NCBI RefSeq assembly: GCF_037482405.1
Contig: NZ_JBBHZZ010000001.1
Coordinates: 682,001 to 746,000, forward strand
From: Pseudokineococcus marinus
GTDB lineage: Bacteria; Actinomycetota; Actinomycetes; Actinomycetales; Quadrisphaeraceae
DNA length: 64,000 bases
Reading direction: 5' to 3'
In this document: positions 30,238 to 38,569 of the stretch, piece after piece
Layout: the number at the start of each line of letters is the position of its first letter
Numbering within the stretch: the stretch's first letter is position 1
The notes under the pieces: model-generated
Seen by the model: only the letters and a program-made list of their open reading frames with translations
What the model was told of the DNA's origin: nothing
Databases searched by the model: none
Made by a program: the position numbers and the translations under genes

Positions 30238-32406
30238 GTGGTGCAGACGGCGCGGTCAGCGGGGACGGCGCCCGCCGCGCCGGCCGAGCCCGTCGGCCCC
30301 GCGACACCGGCCACGACCGGGCGCCTCGAGCGGGGCGTCGGCCGCGCGCTCGACGGCGCCGTGCTCCTCCTGGCGACCTGGACGCCCGTCTACCACCTGT
30401 GCCTCCTGCTGCGGTGGGGCGTCGGCGCCGCCGTGGTCCTCGAGGTGCTCGCGCTCGCCGCGGTCGCCGTCGCCCTGCAGCTCACCCGCGGCCGCCGCGG
30501 CGGGCGGGCGGGTCCCGCGCCCCGCGCCGCCGTCGCGACGGTCGCCGTCGGCCCCGCCGGCAGCGGCGGCCCGACCGCGGGGGCCGACGAGCGGCCTCCA
30601 GGTCGACGCCGCGCGCGCCGGCGCGCCCCGGCCCTCGTCGTCGCCCTCGCGCTGGCCGCGGCCGTCCTCCTGGCCGTCCGCGCGCCGTGGCCGCTCGTGG
30701 CCGCCCTGTGGCTGGCGGCCGCGGCGGCGGGGACCGCCACCGCCGTGCGGGCGCTGCGACGGGCGGCGCGCGCGGGGGACGAGCCGGCGGGGTACGAGCC
30801 GGCGGGTCGGGCGGCGCAGCCGAGCCGGTCGGGCGTCGTCGTCGCGCTCGTCTGGGCGGCCGCGCTCGCGGTGCTGGCCGGCGCGACCCGGTGGCCCAAC
30901 CCGGACGACCTCTACTACGTCAACCTCTCGCAGTGGACGGCCGAGCGGGGCACCTTCCCGCTGCGCGACACGATCTTCTCCGACGAGGTCTTCCCCATGA
31001 CGAGCTTCCCGCCCGTCGCCTCCTACGACGGGCTGCTGGGGACGCTCGCCCACCTGCTCGGCGTGCCCGCGGCGTCGGTGGCCTACCTCGTCGTGCCGTC
31101 GGTGGCGACGGCGCTGTCGGTGCTCGCCCTGTGGCGCCTGCTGCGCGCGTGGCGGACGCCGCTCGTCGCGGTGGCGCTGAGCCTCGCGCTCGTCTTCCTC
31201 CTGTGGGACGGCGGACCGGGCTACGCGGCGCCCGGCAACCTGTTCCTCATCCGGCTGTGGCAGGGCAAGGTCGTGCTGCTGTGCCTGCTGGTGCCGCTGC
31301 TCCTCGTCGCGCTGCTCCGCCACGCCGAGCGGGCGCTGGCCACGGGCCGCTCGGCGCGCCGCGACCTGGCGGCCCTGGCCGCGGGCGGCACCGCGGCGGT
31401 GGGCCTGTCGACGACGGGCATCTTCCTCGTGCCGGTGCTGGCCCTCGGCGGGGTGGCCCCGCTGCTCGTCGCCCGCCGCTGGCGCGCGGCGGCGGCGGGC
31501 TTCGTCGTGGCGTCGGCCTACCCGCTGGCCGCGGGCGCCGTCACCCTTGCCGTGGGCGGCCGGTCGGCCGACGACTTCGCCGAGCGCCGCCTCTTCCGCT
31601 TCGACCCGTCCTGGTTCGGGCACGAGATCTTCCGCGACGGCGTCTACGGGCTCGTCGGGGTCGTCGCGGTCCTGCTCGGGGCGCTGCTCGTGCCGTCGCG
31701 GGCGGCGCGGGTGACGACGGGCGTGCTCGCCCTCGTCGTCGGGGTCACGTTCGTGCCCGGGGTCACGCGGCTGGCGTACGACCTCGTCGGCCTCGGCCCG
31801 ACGCTGTGGCGGATCAGCTGGGCCGTCACCGTCGCGGCGCTCGTCGGCGTCCTCGGCGCACGCCTGGCCGCGGGCGGCCGCCGGTGGCGCCTGCTGCTGC
31901 CCGCCGGCGTGGCCGCCGCGCTCGTGGCCTCCGGCCTGCCGATCTGGTCCTCCGCCAACGGCGTGTCCCTCGACTGGCCGCCGCGGTACGAGCGCGGGCT
32001 GGGGTCGGTCGTCGTCGCCGAGGACGTCATCGCCCGCGCCGAGCCCGGTGACACGGTGCTCCTGCCCGAGCAGGACGCCATCACCCTCACCGTGCTCACC
32101 ACGCGCGTGAAGACGGTCGCGCCGCGCGACTACTTCCTCGACCAGCTGAGGGACGTGCCCGGCTTCCGCTACGAGCAGCGGCTGCTGCTCGTGCGCTTCG
32201 CGAACGGCGAGGTCGTCTTCGCCCCGGACAGCGAGGTGGTCGCGGCGCTCGACGACCTCGACGTCGACCAGGCCTGCCTCCTCTTCCCCGAGGAGGGCGA
32301 GCCGCCGTACCGGACCACGCGGGTCGTCGAGCGCGCGCAGCTCCTGCTCGGCGCGGGCTTCACCCCGACGCAGCGCGTGGGCCGCACGTCCTGCTACGCC
32401 CGCTGA
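30238..32406 (+). CDS. Large polytopic membrane protein, GT-C-like
   Basis: 722 residues from leaderless GTG 30238. Two or three N-terminal helices and an Arg/Ala/Pro-rich cytoplasmic stretch precede a core of about ten helices. The first extracellular loop begins TRWPNPDDLYYVNLSQWTAE, whose acidic pair in PNPDD is where GT-C enzymes keep their catalytic Asp. The C-terminal about 140 residues (from YERGLGSVVVAEDVIAR) look soluble and extracytoplasmic. It resembles uncharacterised actinobacterial membrane proteins; I do not recognise a named family. Position beside GtrA suggests sugar transfer or polymer assembly at the outer face. Confidence 0.7.
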   Translation: MVQTARSAGTAPAAPAEPVGPATPATTGRLERGVGRALDGAVLLLATWTPVYHLCLLLRWGVGAAVVLEVLALAAVAVALQLTRGRRGGRAGPAPRAAVATVAVGPAGSGGPTAGADERPPGRRRARRRAPALVVALALAAAVLLAVRAPWPLVAALWLAAAAAGTATAVRALRRAARAGDEPAGYEPAGRAAQPSRSGVVVALVWAAALAVLAGATRWPNPDDLYYVNLSQWTAERGTFPLRDTIFSDEVFPMTSFPPVASYDGLLGTLAHLLGVPAASVAYLVVPSVATALSVLALWRLLRAWRTPLVAVALSLALVFLLWDGGPGYAAPGNLFLIRLWQGKVVLLCLLVPLLLVALLRHAERALATGRSARRDLAALAAGGTAAVGLSTTGIFLVPVLALGGVAPLLVARRWRAAAAGFVVASAYPLAAGAVTLAVGGRSADDFAERRLFRFDPSWFGHEIFRDGVYGLVGVVAVLLGALLVPSRAARVTTGVLALVVGVTFVPGVTRLAYDLVGLGPTLWRISWAVTVAALVGVLGARLAAGGRRWRLLLPAGVAAALVASGLPIWSSANGVSLDWPPRYERGLGSVVVAEDVIARAEPGDTVLLPEQDAITLTVLTTRVKTVAPRDYFLDQLRDVPGFRYEQRLLLVRFANGEVVFAPDSEVVAALDDLDVDQACLLFPEEGEPPYRTTRVVERAQLLLGAGFTPTQRVGRTSCYAR

Positions 32407-32459
32407 GGGCGTCCTCCACGGTGTCGCGCTCCTCGCCGCGGACCGTCACCCCACGGCGC

Positions 32460-33038
32460 CTACGGCACCCAGGTCCAGAGCCGGTCGCCGGCGCCCACGT
32501 GGCCCTCGGCGAGGTCGGCGAGGGCCTCGTCGGGGGTGTCCATGGCGATGACCGGCACGAGCGGCGAGCGGCCGCCGCGCTCCACGGCGCCCGGGTCCCA
32601 GCGGACCACCGGCTGGCCGGCCTCCACGACCTCGCCCTGCTCGACGAGGAGCTCGAAGCCCTCGCCGCGCAGCTGCACCGTGTCGATGCCCAGGTGCACG
32701 AGGACGGCGGCGCCGTCGTCGCCCGCCACCACGAAGGCGTGCGCGTAGAGGACGACGACCCGTCCGCCGATGGGGGCGAGGGCCTCGACCGGTCCGTCCC
32801 GGCCCGGGTCGAGCGCGACGCCGCACCCGGGCAGCCCCTGCGCGAAGACGCGGTCGGGGACGTCGGCCAGGGGCCGGACGACGCCGGCGAGGGGGGCGAC
32901 CACGGGGCGGGCCGCCGACGGCCGGCGCGTCGCCGGTCCCCGCCCGCCGCGGGCGCTGCCGGGCTCGGGGCTCGGCACCTGGCCGGCCGGGTCCTGATCG
33001 GTCGGGTCCCGGTCGGCGGGGTCCTGCTCGAGGTCCAC
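32460..33038 (-). CDS. PTS glucose-family IIA component
   Basis: 192 residues from GTG 33038 with the ribosome-binding site AGGAGGAG. After an acidic Asp/Pro-rich extension (about 50 residues), the EIIA-Glc fold reads VVAPLAGVVRPLADVPDRVF. Both active-site histidines are present: one in YAHAF and the phospho-accepting His115 in VHLGIDTVQL. It accepts phosphate from HPr and passes it to an IIB domain. It is a stand-alone IIA with no IIBC gene nearby, so it may serve several sugar permeases or have a regulatory role. The upstream region is cut by an assembly gap. Confidence 0.9.
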   Translation of the reverse strand: MDLEQDPADRDPTDQDPAGQVPSPEPGSARGGRGPATRRPSAARPVVAPLAGVVRPLADVPDRVFAQGLPGCGVALDPGRDGPVEALAPIGGRVVVLYAHAFVVAGDDGAAVLVHLGIDTVQLRGEGFELLVEQGEVVEAGQPVVRWDPGAVERGGRSPLVPVIAMDTPDEALADLAEGHVGAGDRLWTWVP

Positions 33039-33117
33039 GGCTCCTCCTGCGCTGGACCGCCCGCCCCGTCGGCGGCCGGCTTGGGCGCCAGAGGGTACGG
33101 GCGCGGGGGGGGGGGGG

Positions 33118-33233
33118 NNNNNNNNNNNNNNNNNNNNNNNNNNNNNNNNNNNNNNNNNNNNNNNNNNNNNNNNNNNNNNNNNNNNNNNNNNNNNNNNNNN
33201 NNNNNNNNNNNNNNNNNNNNNNNNNNNNNNNNN
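33118..33233. other. Assembly gap (116 N) next to a poly-G run
   Basis: Unknown bases 33118-33233, preceded by an uninterrupted G run at 33105-33117. The promoter region of the EIIA gene is probably inside the gap. Confidence 0.99.
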
Positions 33234-33354
33234 GCGGGAGCCGGCCGGCTCCCCGACGCCGCCCCGCGGGCCGCCCATCGGGCCGCCCACCGAGCGGTAC
33301 GGAGGTCGGGCCGCCCGTCCTGCGGGCCCCGGGGTGCGGTGCCACCCTCCGCGC

Positions 33355-33873
33355 ATGGACATCTGCGACTACATCCTCCACGACCACGACGAGCAGCGGC
33401 GCCTCTTCGCCATCCTCGACGAGGTGCCCCGCGACGACGCCCGGGCGCTCGGCATCGTCTGGCACCGCCTCGAGGTGCTGCTCGAGGTCCACGCCCAGGC
33501 GGAGGAGGAGCTCTTCTACCCGCGGCTGCTGCAGCTCGGGAAGGGCGAGGGCGACAAGGACAGCGCCGAGGACGAGACCCTCGACGCCGTCGACGACCAC
33601 GACGACATCCGCAAGGGCGTCCGCGCCGCGCGGGAGCACGAGATCGGCAGCCAGGAGTGGTGGGACGCCGTCCACGCGGCCCGCGAGGCCAACGACGACC
33701 ACATGGGTGAGGAGGAGCGCGAGGCGCTGCCGGACTTCCGCCACCACGCCACGCCGCAGGAGCGCCACGACCTCGCGGTCGCCTTCGCCGTCTACGAGGC
33801 GGAGCACGCCGACGGCCACGGCGTCGACTCGAGCGACCGGGACCCGCAGGCGTACGTCGACGCCCACAGCTGA
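33355..33873 (+). CDS. Hemerythrin HHE cation-binding domain protein
   Basis: 172 residues from ATG 33355. The start fits a leaderless pattern (CACCCT, then 6 nt). The four-helix bundle shows the iron ligand pattern: HDHDEQ in helix 1, HRLEVLLEVHAQAEEELFYP in helix 2, DDHDDIRKG in helix 3 and NDDHMGEEEREALPDF in helix 4. Bacterial HHE proteins bind a di-iron centre and are linked to O2, NO or peroxide responses. The last 13 bases including the stop are duplicated immediately downstream. Confidence 0.92.
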   Translation: MDICDYILHDHDEQRRLFAILDEVPRDDARALGIVWHRLEVLLEVHAQAEEELFYPRLLQLGKGEGDKDSAEDETLDAVDDHDDIRKGVRAAREHEIGSQEWWDAVHAAREANDDHMGEEEREALPDFRHHATPQERHDLAVAFAVYEAEHADGHGVDSSDRDPQAYVDAHS

Positions 33874-33886
33874 CGCCCACAGCTGA
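33861..33886. repeat. 13-bp tandem duplication of the hemerythrin gene end
   Basis: CGCCCACAGCTGA at 33861-33873 (ends with the gene's stop codon) is repeated exactly at 33874-33886. Confidence 0.9.
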
Positions 33887-34315
33887 CGAGCAGAGCGTCC
33901 GGTCGGGCCGACGGCGGTCGGCCGGCGAGGGCTGACGCGGGAGGGCGGGACGTGGCGGGCACGGCGCGGGTGCCCGGCGACGTGACGGGGGCAGCGAGGT
34001 CCGCGTGGACGGCGGCGGCCGCACCACGGTCGACCGGACGTCGAGCTCGGCGTACCGTCCCGGGCGTGACCGACTCGTCCCGGACGGCGCCGCGGCGCCC
34101 GGAGGTGGTCGGCGGCTCGTCCGCCGGCAGCAGGTAGCCGCCGCCCGGTGCCCGCCCCGCCCGTCGTGGGCCGCGCGGTGCACCGGCAGCGGCTCCGCGG
34201 CACCCGACGTCCAGCCCTCCCGCGCTCGAGCGGGGGCTCTGGCGCGCCGCCGCGGGGCCCGCCCCCCGGACGACGCCCGCGGGCTCGTGCCCGCGCCCTC
34301 CCGATCGGTGATGAC
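33887..34315. other. Stretch without a supported gene
   Basis: About 430 bp between hemerythrin and the FBP gene. I see one promoter-like TACCGT at 34053-34058, 7 nt before a GTG that opens a 23-codon frame (34066-34137). That frame is too short to call. Codon-position bias is weak in all frames. Confidence 0.5.
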
Positions 34316-34807
34316 GTGCTCCCCCTGACCGCTGCCCAGATCCGTTCCTGCTTCGTCGGCGCCTCTCGCAAGGAGCTCGCCGACATGAGCCCCCCGCCCG
34401 AGCTCGAGACCCTCGACTGGGACCGCCTCGACGTCCTCGGCTGGCGCGACGCGAAGCTGCCGCGGCGCTCCTACGCCGTCGTGCCGGTGGACGCACGGCC
34501 CGTCGGCCTCCTGCTCCTGCAGGCCTCCGCCGCACCGCGCCGGCGCGCCCAGTGCGCGTGGTGCCAGGACGTCGAGCTCCCGGCCGACGTCGTCCTGCGC
34601 TCCGCGCGCCGGGCCGGGGCGGCCGGGCGCGCCGGGGACACGGTCGGGACCCTCGTGTGCGAGGGCTTCGAGTGCTCGGCCAACGTCCGCCGGACCCCGC
34701 CCCTGCCCTACGAGGGGTTCGACCTCGAGGCGGCGCGCGCCGAGCGCGTCGCCGGGCTGCAGGCCCGTGCGGCCGGCTTCGCGCGGGCGGTGCTCGCGAC
34801 GTCCTGA
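34316..34807 (+). CDS. FBP domain (EF-G-binding-like, treble-clef zinc finger) protein
   Basis: About 163 residues from GTG 34316 (no strong ribosome-binding site; start uncertain by a few codons). The protein opens LPLTAAQIRSCFVGASRKE, then WDRLDVLGWRDAKLPRRSYAVV. Two Cys pairs, CAWCQD and CEGFEC, form the zinc site, with the linking motif VLRSARRAGAAGRAGDTVGTLV. This pattern matches the FBP C-terminal domain found alone in actinobacteria and fused in fibronectin-binding/EF-G-binding proteins. The relatives bind EF-G or ribosomes (fusidic-acid resistance type); a similar translational role is inference. Confidence 0.82.
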   Translation: MLPLTAAQIRSCFVGASRKELADMSPPPELETLDWDRLDVLGWRDAKLPRRSYAVVPVDARPVGLLLLQASAAPRRRAQCAWCQDVELPADVVLRSARRAGAAGRAGDTVGTLVCEGFECSANVRRTPPLPYEGFDLEAARAERVAGLQARAAGFARAVLATS

Positions 34808-34947
34808 CGGCCACGACGACGCGTCGACCGTCGTCTGCCCGGCTCTAGCGCTGGTCGCAGAGAGGTGGAGACGGCGGTCGACGCGGCGGCCGTGCGACCG
34901 TGGGGGGCCGCCCTGCGCGGGACCGGCGGAGCGACGAGGAGGTGGCC

Positions 34948-36303
34948 GTGGCGGTGCACGACGGGGACCCGGGGCCGCAGGTCCTGGTGGACCGGGCGAG
35001 CCGCGAGGCGGCGTCGACGGACTGGTCGGGCCACCGGCCCGCCGGCCTGCCCGACGGGGTGGTGCGGGCGCGCAGCACCGAGGACGTCGTCGCCGTCCTG
35101 CGGCGGGCGACGGCGGAGCGCACGCCCGTCGTGACGCGCGGCGCCGGCACGGGTCTCGCCGGCGCGGCGTCCGCGACGACCGGTGAGCTGGTCCTCGACG
35201 TCTCGGGCATGGACCGCGTGCTCGACCTCCGCGTCGACGACCAGGTCGCCGTCGTGGAGCCGGGCGTCCTCGTCGCCGACCTCGACGCCGCCGCGGCCGA
35301 GCACGGGCTGATGTACGCGCCCGACCCGGCGAGCGCCGCTCTCGCGAGCGTCGGCGGCAGCATCGCCACCAACGCCGGGGGCCTGCGCTGCGCCAAGCAC
35401 GGCGCCACCCGGGAGGCCGTCCTCGGCCTGCGGGTCGTGCTCGCCGACGGGCGCGTGCTGCGCACGGGGCGCGCGACGACGAAGGGGGTCGCCGGCTACG
35501 ACCTCACCGCCCTGCTCGTCGGCTCCGAGGGCACGCTCGGCGTCGTCGTCGAGGCGACGCTGCGGCTGCGCCCGCGGCCCCGGCAGCAGGCGACGACGAG
35601 CGCCTTCTTCGCCGACGTCGCGGCCGCCGCCCGGGCCGCCGTCGCGGTGACCCGCGCCGGCGTCCAGCCCGCGGTGCTCGAGCTCGTCGACGCGGCGACG
35701 CTCGAGGCCGTCGACGCCGCCCGGGGCACCGACCTGCGCGCCCGCGGCGCCGCCCTGCTGCTCGCGCAGACCGACGGCGAGGGTGCGGCCGCCGAGGCCG
35801 AGGCCGTGCTCGCCGCCGTCTCCGCCGAGGCGCTCGAGGCGGAGACGACGACCGACCCCGCGCGCGCCGCCGAGCTCATGACGGCGCGCCGGGAGGCCCT
35901 GCCGGCGCTGCAGCGGCTCGGGCAGGCCGTCATCGAGGACGTCGCGGTGCCGCGCTCCCGGCTCGCCGACGCCGTGACGGGGGTCGAGGAGGTCTCCCGC
36001 CGGACGGGCGTCCGCATCGCCGTCTTCGCGCACGCCGGCGACGGCAACCTCCACCCGGTCCTCGTCGTGCCCGAAGGCGAGGACGTCCTGTCCGGGGCGC
36101 CCTGGGACGCCGCCTGCCAGGTCTTCGCGCTGGCGCAGCGCCTCGGCGGCACGCTCACGGGGGAGCACGGGGTCGGGCTGCTCAAGCGGGCTTGGCTGCG
36201 CGAGGAGCTGGGCGACGTGTCGATGGACGTCCACGCCGCCGTGAAGGCCGCCTTCGACCCCCTCGGCATCCTCAACCCGGGCAAGGCCGTCGTCGACGGG
36301 TGA
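34948..36303 (+). CDS. FAD-linked oxidase, GlcD/D-lactate dehydrogenase type
   Basis: 451 residues from GTG 34948, placed 5-6 nt after GAGGAGG; GTG 34954 is possible. The PCMH-type FAD-binding domain has VVTRGAGTGLAGAA, VEPGV, ASVGGSIATNAGGLRCAKHG and VGSEGTLGVV. The C-terminal FAD oxidase domain has VFAHAGDGNLHP, GGTLTGEHGVGLLK and the terminal DPLGILNPGK. These are signatures of glycolate oxidase subunit D and D-lactate or D-2-hydroxyacid dehydrogenases. There is no GlcE/GlcF gene beside it, so it may act alone and pass electrons to quinone or cytochrome. Confidence 0.9.
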   Translation: MAVHDGDPGPQVLVDRASREAASTDWSGHRPAGLPDGVVRARSTEDVVAVLRRATAERTPVVTRGAGTGLAGAASATTGELVLDVSGMDRVLDLRVDDQVAVVEPGVLVADLDAAAAEHGLMYAPDPASAALASVGGSIATNAGGLRCAKHGATREAVLGLRVVLADGRVLRTGRATTKGVAGYDLTALLVGSEGTLGVVVEATLRLRPRPRQQATTSAFFADVAAAARAAVAVTRAGVQPAVLELVDAATLEAVDAARGTDLRARGAALLLAQTDGEGAAAEAEAVLAAVSAEALEAETTTDPARAAELMTARREALPALQRLGQAVIEDVAVPRSRLADAVTGVEEVSRRTGVRIAVFAHAGDGNLHPVLVVPEGEDVLSGAPWDAACQVFALAQRLGGTLTGEHGVGLLKRAWLREELGDVSMDVHAAVKAAFDPLGILNPGKAVVDG

Positions 36304-36397
36304 GGCGGCGGACCGCCGCGCCGTCGGCCTCCGTTCGGCCTGGCGACCCCGGGCGCGCCCGCGGTGTCCAGCGGCCGGGTCGAGCGCCTCGGCCTCC

Positions 36398-38530
36398 TCA
36401 GAAGGGCGGGTCCCCGCCGCCCCAGGAGTCCGGTGGCGCCGGGTCGGCGCCGCGGTCGTCGGGGCGCGGGTCGCCGCCGTCCCCCCGCTGGCGCTCACCG
36501 TGCTGCCGCTCCTCCTGCTGGCACCCACCCTCCCCGAGCCCCTCTAGGTCGCGGGCCTCGCAGCTGCGGGTCCACCGCGCGTCGTCGGCGCCCGCGTCGC
36601 ACGCCGGGTAGGTCGGCTCGAGCGAACGGGCTGTCCCGCTCCCCGCAGGCCCAGTGGCACCAGACGCACCGGAGGCGGCGTGGGTGGCGGGCGGCAGCAG
36701 CGGCTCGGCGCGCGTGGTGGCGACCTGGCCCAGCGGGCTCGCCCAGCGGGTCGGGCCGGCGCCACCGGCGGGGCGTCGCACCCGCCAGCCGAAGCGGTGC
36801 TTGGCCAGGTGGTGGCGCCGGCACAGGGGGTGGAGGTTGCACGGGCACGTGGGTCCGCCGGTCGCGTACGGCTCCACGTGGTCGAGGTCGCAGCGGTCGG
36901 CCGGCACGCGGCAGCCGGGGAAGGCGCACCGGGTCCGCGCTGCGCGCAGGTGCCGTTGCGTGGCCGCGCTCGGCGTGTACGGGCCGCCTCCGGCGGCGGC
37001 GACGGGACAGGCCAGGCGAGGACGCGCTGGTGCGCCGCGACGGCGTCCGGGAGGACCGGTGGTCGCCGAGGGAGCCGACGGGGTGGCGGCGTCGGGCGGT
37101 GCGGCGCTGGACGGCGGGTCGCTCTCGGGGGGCCCCTTCCTTATAGCGCCTGCGTCACTCGACTCGCTCACCGCCGGCGCTCGGTCCGCCGGCTCGCCGA
37201 CGGCTGCCTCCTCGACCGCCTCCCTGTCGGCTGCCGGTGAGCCCCCGGCGAGGATCCGCTGCATCCCCGGCAGCGGCACCGTCACAGCGCTCCGGGAGCC
37301 CGCGCCGCCTGCGACGCGCAGGAGGTGCCCGTCCAGAGCGACCAGCCGCCCGGTGGCGGGGTCGGTGAAGGCCCGGCGGAACGGGTGGTGGCGCAGGTGC
37401 TCGGCGAGGTGGGCGGCGGGGACGGGCCCGACGCCCGCCAGCTGCGCGGGCTCGTCGTCGAGGCCGAGCAGGCTCGTCATCGCGACGACCACCTGCGGCC
37501 CGTGGCAGCGACCGCCGTGCGCGCCGGCGCGCTCGGCCGTGTGGTCGTCGGCGTCGTCGTCGGTCGCGCGCCCGGCGGTCGCAGCGGGCTCCGCGACCCC
37601 CGCCGGCGGCCGCACGAGGACGTCGACGAGCGCGTCGAAGCGCCGAGCGTCGACGCCCCGGCGGTCGGGCAGCGACGCCGGGTCGACCACGAGCGGGTCG
37701 ACCCCGGCGCTCAGCGCCGCGTGGGGGTCGGTGCGCCCGTGCGGCCCCGAGCGGGCGCGGGCGGCGCCGGTGAGGGCGTCGAAGGCGGACGCCAGGTCGA
37801 GCGCGGGACCGGTGGCGCGCAGTTCGGCCAGCCCGTCGTCCAGGGGCAGCAGGCGGACGCCGCGGGCGCAGACGCCCTCCCGGCTCCGGTCGGCCTGCTC
37901 GGCGGGCTCGACCACGGCGGCGAGGTGCCGCACCCGCGCGCGGAGCTCGGCCGTCGTCAGCCCGGCGAGCTCGGCGGGCTGCAGCAGCGCGTCGACCCGC
38001 CGCGCCGACGCCGCGGACAGGTGCGCCGTCCCGTCGACGACCACCTTCGCGCGGGCCTCGTCCGTGGTGCCGGCCGCCAGCGCGGCGTAGGTGGCCGTGA
38101 GGTCGGTGGTCAGCGCCAGCGCCTGGTCGACGAGGTGGGCGGCGGCCGCGGTCGTCAGGTGCAGCGCCAGGGCCACCTCGGCGACGGCGGCCTCGACCGG
38201 GTCTCCCGTGGCGTGCGCGCGCACGACGCGGCCGGCTGCGCGACGACGGGCGCGAGCGGCGGCCGGGGACCCGGCCCGGGCCCCGCCGGTCGCCGTGGGC
38301 GCTCCCGCGCCGCCGACCCGGCCGCTCAGCGGGCCGGCGAGACCGTCGGGGGCGGAGAGGGCGTCGACGAGGTCGGCGACCGCCCGCAGGGTCGCGGCCC
38401 AGGACCGTGCGCGCTCCCTCTGCCCGACGACCATCCCGTCGACGAGCGCGCGGGCGCGGCGGTGGGAGTGGGGCGGGCCGTCCGCAGCCGACCCCAAGGG
38501 ATCGGTAGGGGGCTCCTGCCTGTCGTCCAC
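36398..38530 (-). CDS. DUF222/HNH endonuclease protein (13E12 family)
   Basis: 710 residues from GTG 38530. The long N-terminal DUF222 region is helical and Ala/Arg-rich (for example RAVADLVDALSAPDG and ARAKVVVDGTAHLSAAS). The C-terminal HNH nuclease reads RCAFPGCRVPADRCDLDHV, then CNLHPLCRRHHLAKH, with the DH and HH catalytic pairs and zinc cysteines. This family is amplified in actinobacterial genomes (13E12 repeat proteins of mycobacteria). The function is uncertain: a selfish or DNA-repair-linked nuclease. A perfect LexA box lies 24 nt upstream of the start, so SOS control is likely. Confidence 0.9.
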   Translation of the reverse strand: MDDRQEPPTDPLGSAADGPPHSHRRARALVDGMVVGQRERARSWAATLRAVADLVDALSAPDGLAGPLSGRVGGAGAPTATGGARAGSPAAARARRRAAGRVVRAHATGDPVEAAVAEVALALHLTTAAAAHLVDQALALTTDLTATYAALAAGTTDEARAKVVVDGTAHLSAASARRVDALLQPAELAGLTTAELRARVRHLAAVVEPAEQADRSREGVCARGVRLLPLDDGLAELRATGPALDLASAFDALTGAARARSGPHGRTDPHAALSAGVDPLVVDPASLPDRRGVDARRFDALVDVLVRPPAGVAEPAATAGRATDDDADDHTAERAGAHGGRCHGPQVVVAMTSLLGLDDEPAQLAGVGPVPAAHLAEHLRHHPFRRAFTDPATGRLVALDGHLLRVAGGAGSRSAVTVPLPGMQRILAGGSPAADREAVEEAAVGEPADRAPAVSESSDAGAIRKGPPESDPPSSAAPPDAATPSAPSATTGPPGRRRGAPARPRLACPVAAAGGGPYTPSAATQRHLRAARTRCAFPGCRVPADRCDLDHVEPYATGGPTCPCNLHPLCRRHHLAKHRFGWRVRRPAGGAGPTRWASPLGQVATTRAEPLLPPATHAASGASGATGPAGSGTARSLEPTYPACDAGADDARWTRSCEARDLEGLGEGGCQQEERQHGERQRGDGGDPRPDDRGADPAPPDSWGGGDPPF

Positions 38531-38553
38531 GGCTGCCCCTTCACTGCTGCTGC

Positions 38554-38569
38554 TCGAACAGATGTTCGA
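38554..38569. promoter_or_regulatory. LexA (SOS) box
   Basis: TCGAACAGATGTTCGA is a perfect palindromic match to the actinobacterial SOS box TCGAAC-N4-GTTCGA. It lies 24 nt upstream of the DUF222/HNH start. Confidence 0.88.

Noticed and set aside
36398..38530. Homing endonuclease or intein
   Set aside because: The HNH domain is part of a stand-alone DUF222 protein with its own promoter. No split host gene or intron signal flanks it.
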